64,000 bases of DNA from assembly GCF_036013955.1 (NCBI RefSeq), contig NZ_CP107903.1, positions 3,782,001 to 3,846,000 of the forward strand. The letters are read 5' to 3'. The notes under the pieces were generated by a model that was not told the origin of the DNA, ran no database searches, and was given only the letters and a program-made list of their open reading frames with translations. Positions 1 through 6,686 of this stretch are shown here, piece after piece (the first letter of the stretch is position 1; the number at the start of each line of letters is the position of its first letter). A program made the translations under genes and the position numbers. This stretch comes from Streptomyces sp. NBC_00459 (GTDB lineage: Bacteria > Actinomycetota > Actinomycetes > Streptomycetales > Streptomycetaceae).

Positions 1-935
1 ACGACCAGCTCGGGGTCCTTCACGTCGTGGCCCTCGATGGCCTCGACGTCGAGCGGGGTCGGCAGGTAGCGCACGACCGCGTCGAGCAGGGGCTGGACGC
101 CCTTGTTCTTGAACGCGGTACCACAGAACACCGGGGTGACCGTGACGCCGCCGGACTTGCCGGACGCGATGGTGACACGACGGACCGCGGCGTACAGCTG
201 CTCCTCGGTGGGCTCCTGGCCCTCCAGGAACAGCTCCATGATCTCGTCGTCGTGCTCCGCGACCGTCTCGACCAGCTGGCCGCGGTACAGCTCGGCAGCC
301 TCGGTGTGCGTGGCCGGGATGTCGACGACGTCGTACATCTCGCCCTTCGCCGCCTCGGCGGACCACACGAGCGCCTTCATGCGGACCAGGTCCACAACGC
401 CCTTGAAGTCCATCTCGGAACCGATCGGCAGCTGCATGATGATCGGAACGGCACCCAGCCGGTCCTTGATCATGTCGACGCAGCGGTGGAACTCCGCGCC
501 GGTCCGGTCGAGCTTGTTCACGAAGCAGATGCGCGGCACGCCGTAACGGTCGGCCTGACGCCACACCGTCTCGGACTGCGGCTCCACACCCGCGACACCG
601 TCGAACACCGTGACGGCACCGTCGAGGACGCGCAGCGAGCGCTCTACCTCAACGGTGAAGTCGACGTGCCCGGGGGTGTCGATGATGTTGATGGTGTGGT
701 CGACGTCGTCCAGCGGCCAGTGACAGGTGGTCGCAGCAGAGGTGATCGTGATGCCACGCTCCTGCTCCTGCTCCATCCAGTCCATGGTCGCGGCGCCGTC
801 GTGGACCTCACCGATCTTGTAGCTGACGCCGGTGTAGAAGAGGATCCGCTCAGTGGTGGTCGTCTTGCCCGCGTCGATGTGGGCCATGATCCCGATGTTG
901 CGGACCCTGGCCAGGTCAAGTGAAGTGGTAGCCAT
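1..935 (-). CDS. fusA: Elongation factor G, N-terminal part (runs off the window)
   Basis: This is the translational GTPase that drives ribosomal translocation. The ATG at 933-935 opens with MATTSLDLARVRNIGIMAHI, followed by the P-loop DAGKTTTTER. The DTPGH switch motif and the NKLDR guanine-specificity motif follow, all in the G domain. About 311 residues are present; domains II-V lie beyond position 1. The gene is the last of the str operon seen here, 39 bp downstream of rpsG, so it should be co-transcribed from the promoter upstream of rpsL. Nothing is unusual in the visible part. Confidence 0.97.
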   Translation of the reverse strand, partial: MATTSLDLARVRNIGIMAHIDAGKTTTTERILFYTGVSYKIGEVHDGAATMDWMEQEQERGITITSAATTCHWPLDDVDHTINIIDTPGHVDFTVEVERSLRVLDGAVTVFDGVAGVEPQSETVWRQADRYGVPRICFVNKLDRTGAEFHRCVDMIKDRLGAVPIIMQLPIGSEMDFKGVVDLVRMKALVWSAEAAKGEMYDVVDIPATHTEAAELYRGQLVETVAEHDDEIMELFLEGQEPTEEQLYAAVRRVTIASGKSGGVTVTPVFCGTAFKNKGVQPLLDAVVRYLPTPLDVEAIEGHDVKDPELV

Positions 936-974
936 AAGGCTTCGGTCTTCTCTCGGTCTCGATGTGGGTTGCGA

Positions 975-1445
975 CTACCAGCGGTAGTGCGCGAAGGCCT
1001 TGTTGGACTCGGCCATCTTGTGGGTGTCCTCACGCTTCTTGACGGCCGCACCGAGGCCGTTCGAAGCGTCGAGAAGCTCGTTGAGCAGACGCTCGGTCAT
1101 GGTCTTCTCGCGACGGGCGCGGGAGTAACCGACCAGCCAGCGCAGCGCGAGCGTGTTGGCGCGACCGGGCTTGACCTCGATCGGAACCTGGTACGTCGCA
1201 CCACCGACACGGCGGGACTTGACCTCAAGGGTCGGCTTGATGTTCTCCAGCGCGCGCTTCAGCGTGATGACCGGGTCGTTGCTGGTCTTCTCGCGCAGGC
1301 CCTCCATGGCGCCGTACACGATGCGCTCGGCGGTGGAGCGCTTGCCGTTCAGCAGCACCTTGTTGATCAGCGACGTGACAAGAGGAGAACCGTAGACCGG
1401 GTCGATGATGACCGGGCGCTTCGGGGCGGGGCCCTTACGAGGCAT
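975..1445 (-). CDS. rpsG: 30S ribosomal protein S7
   Basis: Primary 16S rRNA-binding protein that organises the 30S head. It is 156 residues, the usual bacterial length, starting MPRKGPAPKRPVIIDPVYGS and ending in a conserved FAHYRW tail. It begins 3 bp after the rpsL stop, with an SD-like AGGAGAAG inside the 3' end of rpsL, so translation is probably coupled. In other bacteria S7 is the autoregulator of the str operon; no comparable site is evident here. Confidence 0.98.
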   Translation of the reverse strand: MPRKGPAPKRPVIIDPVYGSPLVTSLINKVLLNGKRSTAERIVYGAMEGLREKTSNDPVITLKRALENIKPTLEVKSRRVGGATYQVPIEVKPGRANTLALRWLVGYSRARREKTMTERLLNELLDASNGLGAAVKKREDTHKMAESNKAFAHYRW

Positions 1446-1448
1446 TTT

Positions 1449-1820
1449 CTACTTCTCCTTCTTGGCGCCGTAGCGGCTGCGGGCCTGCTTGCGGTTCTTG
1501 ACACCCTGGGTGTCAAGCGAGCCGCGGATGATCTTGTAGCGAACACCGGGCAGGTCCTTCACACGGCCACCACGCACGAGCACGATGGAGTGCTCCTGCA
1601 GGTTGTGTCCCTCACCGGGAATGTAAGCCGTGACCTCGATCCCGCTGGTCAGACGCACACGCGCGACCTTACGCAGGGCCGAGTTCGGCTTCTTCGGGGT
1701 GGTCGTGAACACACGCGTGCAGACACCACGGCGCTGGGGCGAACCCTCGAGCGCGGGCGTCTTGTTCTTCTCGACCTTGTCTTGCCGGCCCTTCCGGACC
1801 AGCTGCTGGATCGTAGGCAC
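1449..1820 (-). CDS. rpsL: 30S ribosomal protein S12
   Basis: S12 is a decoding-centre protein and the classical streptomycin-resistance locus. The 123-residue protein starts at a GTG (1818-1820) with MPTIQQLVRKGRQDK. Lys43 (TTTPKKPNS) and Lys88 (GRVKDLPG) are both the wild-type residue, so these positions give no reason to expect streptomycin or paromomycin resistance. It is the first gene of the str operon (rpsL-rpsG-fusA), transcribed from a promoter about 190 bp upstream. Confidence 0.98.
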   Translation of the reverse strand: MPTIQQLVRKGRQDKVEKNKTPALEGSPQRRGVCTRVFTTTPKKPNSALRKVARVRLTSGIEVTAYIPGEGHNLQEHSIVLVRGGRVKDLPGVRYKIIRGSLDTQGVKNRKQARSRYGAKKEK

Positions 1821-2178
1821 TACTTCTCCGGTTTCTGTGTGCCGATGGTGAAGCTAACCTGGAACATCGCCGACCCACGCGGTCGGGTGTGTCGAATACT
1901 GCAGACTCCCACCGCGAGGCGGGAAGGGCGCAGATTGCGGCGGTCACTTACGGCTCCCCGTGCGGTTCGAAGGCACGCACGAGGGCCAGGGCACACCCCA
2001 GGCACAAGGTCTGAGCGTACCTACCTCAACGACTTCGGTCAAAACAAATGGAGGCCGGTACGACACGCCGGGCTTCGGACGGCTCGCGAGCCCACCTTTG
2101 ACCGCTTGTGGCATTGTCCGCCAGCCTTTGATCGATTGCGAGCCATGATGGCTGAATCGCGCCCTTTACAGCCCTGAG
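1821..2178. other. Divergent intergenic region, str operon leader and crp upstream
   Basis: About 360 bp without a convincing gene. Short open frames exist on both strands but have no Shine-Dalgarno or recognisable protein. On the minus strand it holds the predicted str promoter and a roughly 185-nt rpsL leader. I see no clear terminator-type hairpin. The right end should also contain the promoter of the Crp-type gene, which I could not define. Confidence 0.6.
2014..2042 (-). promoter_or_regulatory. Predicted sigma-70-type promoter of the str operon
   Basis: Read on the minus strand there is TTGACC (2037-2042), a 17-nt spacer and TACGCT (2014-2019). This fits the housekeeping HrdB-type consensus (TTGACN-N17/18-TASNNT). 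Transcription would start near 2007 and give a leader of about 185 nt before rpsL. The position matches expectation for a str promoter, but the call rests on motif and spacing only. Confidence 0.6.
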
Positions 2179-2232
2179 GTGTCACCCGTTCAGTACCTTG
2201 ATCCGTCCGCTGCGACGATTCGGGGGCAGAGC

Positions 2233-2946
2233 GTGATCAGGACGGCCGCGTATTCACCGGACGACGGGGGCCTGGACGACCGGGTGCCCTTCCTCGCCCG
2301 CCTTGAACAAGAGGACCGCACGGCCCTCCTGGCCCTGGGCCGCGAGCTGAATTTCGCCACCCGGGTGACCCTGATCCACCAGAGCGAGCCCTCCTCCCAC
2401 GTCCTCTTCCTGGTCCAGGGCTGGACAAAGGTCACGGCGGCGGCGGCCAACGGCTATGAGGCACTTCTCTCACTGCGCGGCCCCGGCGACATCGTCGGCG
2501 AGTCGGCGGCGCTCACCGGGCGCCCCCGGTCGGCCACGGTGACCGCGCTGGAGTCGGTGCGGGCGGTGGTCGTGGAACACGAACGCTTCAAGGACTTCCT
2601 GGGCCGTTCACCAGCTGTCTCGTTCGCCCTGCTGGGCCTCACGGCCGACCGTACCCGGGCCGCGGACCGCCGCCGTCTGGAGTTCGCGTCCATGAACGTA
2701 CGGGAACGCTTCGCGATACTCCTCCTCGACCTCGCCCGCACCCACGGCCGCCGCACCCCGGACGGCATCGAACTCTCGGTCCCCCTGAGCAAACAGGAAC
2801 TGGCGGGCTCGGTGGGCGCCTCCAGGGAGATGGTCCAGCGCCTGCTGCGTGAACTGCGCGAGAAGGAGGCGGTGGAAACGGGGAGGCGGGCGATGCTGAT
2901 ACGCCGCCCGGACATCCTGCGAAAGATCGCGGCGTCCGAGGGATGA
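2233..2946 (+). CDS. Crp/Fnr family transcriptional regulator
   Basis: The protein has an N-terminal cyclic-nucleotide-binding beta-roll (LIHQSEPSSHVLFLVQGWTK, then GDIVGESAAL near the phosphate cassette and RSATVTALE). A dimerisation helix and a C-terminal winged helix follow (LSVPLSKQELAGSVGASREM, then QRLLRELREKEAV). The family binds promoter DNA, often in response to a ligand. The beta-roll has GES with no obvious Arg cassette typical of cAMP binding, so the ligand is unknown. The GTG at 2233 is preferred because GGGGGC lies 7 nt upstream. An in-frame GTG at 2179 would add 18 residues but has a poor ribosome site. It lies 0.5 kb upstream of a nucleotide cyclase-like gene on the same strand, so a functional link is possible but unproven. 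Confidence 0.85.
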   Translation: MIRTAAYSPDDGGLDDRVPFLARLEQEDRTALLALGRELNFATRVTLIHQSEPSSHVLFLVQGWTKVTAAAANGYEALLSLRGPGDIVGESAALTGRPRSATVTALESVRAVVVEHERFKDFLGRSPAVSFALLGLTADRTRAADRRRLEFASMNVRERFAILLLDLARTHGRRTPDGIELSVPLSKQELAGSVGASREMVQRLLRELREKEAVETGRRAMLIRRPDILRKIAASEG

Positions 2947-3257
2947 CGAAGGTTTCCCTGCCGGCACCGGCCTCGACACCTCAAGCCCTGGCCTTGGCGT
3001 CTCAGGTCCCGGTCTCGGCGTCTCAGGTGCCGCTCTCGGCACCTCAAGCGCCAGCCTCAGCATCCCAAGCGCCGCTCTCGGCACCTCAAGCGCCAGCCTC
3101 AGCATCTCAAGCGCCGCTCTCCGACACCTCAAGCCCTGGCCTTGGCATCTCGCGCACAGGCCTCTGCACCTCAAGCCCTGGCCTTGGCATCTCAAACACT
3201 GGGCTAGACATCTCACGTGCCGGCCTCGGCATCTCAGGCGCCGACCCAGGCATCTGA
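2943..3257 (+). CDS. Possible 104-residue heptad-repeat protein (doubtful)
   Basis: An open frame whose ATG overlaps the stop of the Crp gene (ATGA), which would suit translational coupling. The product is almost entirely 7-residue repeats: units such as APASASQ/APLSAPQ in the first half and SSPGLGI/SRAGLGI in the second. The change of repeat type mid-way comes from a one-base insertion near 3120 that shifts the frame of the same 21-bp DNA repeat. A protein under selection would hardly tolerate that. No known domain. It may be only a repeat array without stops; all frames are open here. Confidence 0.2.
   Translation: MTKVSLPAPASTPQALALASQVPVSASQVPLSAPQAPASASQAPLSAPQAPASASQAPLSDTSSPGLGISRTGLCTSSPGLGISNTGLDISRAGLGISGADPGI
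2970..3255. repeat. Degenerate 21-bp tandem repeat array
   Basis: About thirteen imperfect copies of a 21-bp unit, roughly GGCCTCGGCATCTCAAGCGC plus C, lie head to tail. Variant units alternate (CCGCTCTCGGCACCTCAAG and CCAGCCTCAGCATCTCAAG). The array starts just after the Crp gene stop and ends just before an interspersed Streptomyces-type repeat. Its role is unknown. Confidence 0.85.
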
Positions 3258-3274
3258 AGCGCAGGCCCGCATTT

Positions 3275-3340
3275 CCAGCCCGTCCGGCGATTGAGGACGA
3301 GCGCGTTCAGCGCGAACGGGGGTCTGGGGGCAGCGCCCCC
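3275..3340 (+). repeat. Interspersed intergenic repeat, copy 1
   Basis: The segment contains GTCCGGCGATTGAGGACGAG, then GCGC-TTCAGCGCGAA, then GGGGGTCTGGGGGCAGCGCC, ending in the hairpin GGGGGCAGCGCCCCC. From memory this block recurs between genes throughout Streptomyces genomes. A second copy in inverse orientation is at 53138-53202 in this window. The terminal hairpin could act as a transcription terminator for the Crp gene. Confidence 0.8.
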
Positions 3341-3477
3341 AGCAGACCAGCCGACCTCAGCCTCGAAATCCCCTTCTGTGTACCCCGTCACACTCCGACT
3401 GCGTCATCCGCCCTCACACACACCCACCCCCACCCGCCACGCTGCTGCAAGCAACCCCCACGCGTCGAAGGGCGACC

Positions 3478-4380
3478 ATGACCGACCCCGTGAGCCGCAC
3501 GATCCTGCTGCTGGACATAGAGAGGTTCAGCGACCGGGACGACGTGGAGCAGGCGTACCTGCGGCGCATGCTCTACGACATCACCGACCGCGCACTGGAA
3601 AGCGCCGGCATCGACGAGACCCGTCGCCTGCGTGCCGACCGCGGGGACTCCGTGATGGAGCTCATCGACGCGAACGCCCCGGTCACCGCCCTGCTGCGCG
3701 CCCTCCTCGTGGAGGTGCCGGCACAGTTGCGGGACGTCAACCGTCGCGCGTCCAGCTCGGCCCAGATCCGGCTGCGCGGGGTCGTGGCGACCGGGTACGT
3801 GGCCGTGGACGAGCACGACGGCTGGGTCGGCACCGACCTGAACAACGCCTGCCGGCTGCTGGACGCCCAGCTGCTGCGGGCGGCCCTGCGCGAACGCCCC
3901 CACGACTTCGCGCTGATCGTCTCGGACGCCCTGTACACCGGCGTCGTACGGCACGACCATCGCGGTATCCCGGCCGACGAGTTCCACCCGGTCGGGGTGG
4001 ACACCAAGAACGGCCCGATGAGGGCCTGGCTGCACGGCCCACTGCCCAGCGGCCACAAGGCGGCCCCGGCCGACAGCCTCGGCCCGGCCGACCAGGACCA
4101 CCGTGACACGGGGGCGGGGGAGGCGCCGGGCGGTCTGGGGGACCGCCCGGCGCCACAGACCCCGCCGGCACCGGAAGCGACGGAGGCGACGGCGGCACCG
4201 AGAGTGCCCGCACAGGGCACCTCCCCCGAGAGCCGTCCCGCCCCGGGCCCCGTCTTCAACTTCAACGGTGCCGTGAACATCGGCGGCAGCGTGGTCACCG
4301 GCGACCAGCACGGTGTCAGCGGCGGCCAGGTCACCGGAGACGTCAACCTGGGCGGCCACACCGGGGGTGACGGCTCATGA
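3478..4380 (+). CDS. Class III nucleotide cyclase-like protein (Pycsar-like cyclase candidate)
   Basis: 300 residues. Residues 1-190 read as a class III cyclase domain. The first metal Asp is at LLLDIERFS (Asp13) and the second at RADRGDSVMEL (Asp57). The transition-state Asn/Arg pair lies in GTDLNNACRLLDA (Asn122, Arg126), so catalysis looks possible. By my alignment the positions that select adenine in adenylate cyclases (Lys and Asp) are Leu51 and Gly115, so the product is probably not cAMP. Residues 190-260 are a Pro/Ala-rich linker. Residues 264-292 form a Gly-rich motif (VNIGGSVVTGDQHGVSGG) that reappears in the next gene. It is the first gene of a five-gene unit, overlapping the next by 4 bp. 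Together with the PycTM-like protein encoded four genes on, this suggests a Pycsar-type signal synthase; that role is inferred. Confidence 0.8.
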   Translation: MTDPVSRTILLLDIERFSDRDDVEQAYLRRMLYDITDRALESAGIDETRRLRADRGDSVMELIDANAPVTALLRALLVEVPAQLRDVNRRASSSAQIRLRGVVATGYVAVDEHDGWVGTDLNNACRLLDAQLLRAALRERPHDFALIVSDALYTGVVRHDHRGIPADEFHPVGVDTKNGPMRAWLHGPLPSGHKAAPADSLGPADQDHRDTGAGEAPGGLGDRPAPQTPPAPEATEATAAPRVPAQGTSPESRPAPGPVFNFNGAVNIGGSVVTGDQHGVSGGQVTGDVNLGGHTGGDGS

Positions 4381-6650
4381 GCACCCCGGACGCGGCGGAG
4401 GCCGCCCGCCCCGGGCCCGAGGACGCGTCCGCCTCGGCCGACGGCAAGGACGGCAGAGACGGCACGGCCAAGGACTCGAAGGAGTCCAAGGAAGCGGAGG
4501 GCTCCGAGGGATCGGAGGAGCGCGAGCAGCCCCAGACCGCCTGGTCGGCCCGGCGCGATCTGATCGACCACAGCCCGCGGACCATGAACGTCGGCGACCG
4601 TTCCCGCTTCGGCGGCAGCATGGTCGGCGGCAGCCAGCACGGCGTCAGCGGCGGCCAGGTCGCCGGTGACGTGATCATGGGCAGCAAGACGGAGATCCAC
4701 CAGTGGTCGTTACCCGGTCTGTCCGCACCGTCCGCCGCCACCTCCGCCTCCGGTGAGGTCCCGCAGACCACGCTCGACCGGCTCGCCGCCTCGTTCGTCG
4801 CCGCCGACGCGACCGTCGAGGCCCTGCTGGCCCGGCTGCGCAGAGACCGCGTCCTCGTCCTGTCGGGCGCCCGCTTCACCGGCAGACACACGGCCGCCCT
4901 GATGCTCCTGCACCAGCTCGGGGCGGCCCCCGTACACATGCTCGACCGCGACACGAACCCGGGCACGCTGGCGGACAGGTTCACCACACCGGACGTCACC
5001 GGCGAGGCAACCGCGGACCGAGCCACAGCCCACCCCCGCGGCTACGTCCTCGCCGACCTCGCCACCCGCCGGGACCGCCCCCTCCGCGAGCACCACCTCC
5101 TCGCCGCCCGCGACCGCCTGGCCGCGCAGGACGCGTATCTCGTCGTCACCGTCGGTCCGACGGCCGTCCTGGAGGACGTACAGGCCGTCAACTGGCAACC
5201 GCCCCAGACGGCCGACGTACTGGCCGCCCACCTCCGCACCCGCGTCGCCGACGACGAGACGGCGGCGAAGCTGCTCGGGCTCCCGGACGTCACCGAGTTC
5301 CTGAGCCGCAGCCACCAGCTCCGCGAGGTCGCCAACTTCGCCCAACTGCTCGGCCGGTACGCGGCCGGCGAGGTCGGCGAGAACGCCGTCGCCCAGTTCT
5401 CCCTGATCTCCCTGGAGAACCAGGTCCAGGAGTGGTTCGAGGAGGACGAGGCGTCGATCCATCTGCGCGACAAGGCGTTCCTGGTCGCGCTGGCCGCGTT
5501 CGACGACGGCCCGTACGCCCTCACCGCCGAACTCAGCGATCTGCTCTACCGGTTCCTCCAGCAGACCCAGAACCCGGCGGGCGTCCCCGAGGTCCCCGTC
5601 TTCGGCACCCACATCGGCAAACGCCTCCAACTCGCGCGCGCCGAGCGGTACGAGGACGACGAGCACACCGAGTGGGGTCCGGTGACCCAGCAGAAGGCCC
5701 GGTTCACGGACGACCGCGCCCCCCTCGTACTCCTGCGCGAGGTCTGGACGGGCCACCCCTCCGCGCGCCCCGCGCTGATCGACTGGCTGCGCCGGCTGGC
5801 CGACGACGGCCGCCCTCTCGTCCGTACCCGGGCCGCGTCCACGGTTGCCGTCCTGGCCCGTACGGACCTGCCCTCGGCCATGGCCCTGGTCATCGAACCC
5901 TGGGCGACCTCCAACCGCTTCCGGCACCGCCTGGTGGCCGTCAACGCGCTCACCCTCGCCCATCTCATCGACACGCCGAACATCCCGCGGATCCTCGACG
6001 AGTGGTCCAAGGGCGAGGATCGGCGACTGCGCTGGGTGGCTGTGCGGGCGTACGCGCTGATCGGCGCCGAACGCCCCGAGCAGGCCCTGGCCGCGCTGCG
6101 CACCGCGGCCCGCGGCCTGCGCCGGGACCTCGCCGACCCCGACGACTTCGACCGCGAGATGGCCCGTGAACTCAACGAGGCCGTCGCCCTGTTGCTCCTC
6201 TCCGAGGCCGGCGACCGGGTCCTCGCCGAACTGCGCCTGCACCTCCCCGACGACCGCGCGGTGCACGACCTGACCGTCGGCGGCTTCGTCAGCGCCTGCC
6301 GCCACACCCAGGACGACGAGCGGTACGGCCATCCGCTGGTCCTCGGCTGGTACGCGCAGTCGGTCACCGAGGGCTCGGCCGCCGCCCACGGCATCCCCTT
6401 CCTGTGGCGGGCGGCGCTGAGCGACCCGAACGCGACCCGGCCCGCCCTGGACGTCCTGCGCGAGTGGGTCCTCGTCGCCGACCGCTCGACGACCACGGAA
6501 TGGGCGCTGGCGCACTTGTTGCCCACCCTGGTCACCACCCCGGCGGAGTACCAGCGCCTGGGCCACCTCCTGCGGACGATGCCCGGCGAGGACGGCGCGG
6601 CCCCGCCCGCGGTGGCGGCCCGCCTCCTCACCACGCTCCCGATCCGCTAG
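4377..6650 (+). CDS. Degenerate P-loop / HEAT-repeat protein with N-terminal Gly-rich motif
   Basis: 757 residues, starting in the ATGA overlap with the cyclase gene. Residues 1-60 are acidic and low-complexity. Residues 70-102 carry a motif (SQHGVSGGQVAGDVIMG) almost the same as the cyclase C-terminus. Residues 155-270 look like a NTPase core: GARFTGRHT (164-172) sits where a Walker A should be but with Arg for the key Lys. YVLADLA (223-229) resembles Walker B and AYLVVTVG a sensor strand. From about 440 to 600 there are HEAT-like helical pairs (RTRAASTVAVLAR, FRHRLVAVNALTLAHLI, RWVAVRAYALIG). It resembles a STAND-like sensor that may have lost ATP hydrolysis. Leu112 is encoded by TTA (4710-4712), so translation may require the bldA tRNA. 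No family name can be given with confidence. Confidence 0.8.
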   Translation: MSTPDAAEAARPGPEDASASADGKDGRDGTAKDSKESKEAEGSEGSEEREQPQTAWSARRDLIDHSPRTMNVGDRSRFGGSMVGGSQHGVSGGQVAGDVIMGSKTEIHQWSLPGLSAPSAATSASGEVPQTTLDRLAASFVAADATVEALLARLRRDRVLVLSGARFTGRHTAALMLLHQLGAAPVHMLDRDTNPGTLADRFTTPDVTGEATADRATAHPRGYVLADLATRRDRPLREHHLLAARDRLAAQDAYLVVTVGPTAVLEDVQAVNWQPPQTADVLAAHLRTRVADDETAAKLLGLPDVTEFLSRSHQLREVANFAQLLGRYAAGEVGENAVAQFSLISLENQVQEWFEEDEASIHLRDKAFLVALAAFDDGPYALTAELSDLLYRFLQQTQNPAGVPEVPVFGTHIGKRLQLARAERYEDDEHTEWGPVTQQKARFTDDRAPLVLLREVWTGHPSARPALIDWLRRLADDGRPLVRTRAASTVAVLARTDLPSAMALVIEPWATSNRFRHRLVAVNALTLAHLIDTPNIPRILDEWSKGEDRRLRWVAVRAYALIGAERPEQALAALRTAARGLRRDLADPDDFDREMARELNEAVALLLLSEAGDRVLAELRLHLPDDRAVHDLTVGGFVSACRHTQDDERYGHPLVLGWYAQSVTEGSAAAHGIPFLWRAALSDPNATRPALDVLREWVLVADRSTTTEWALAHLLPTLVTTPAEYQRLGHLLRTMPGEDGAAPPAVAARLLTTLPIR

Positions 6651-6686
6651 CACGTCACGTCCCCGCTCACCGAGGAGCAACGCACG

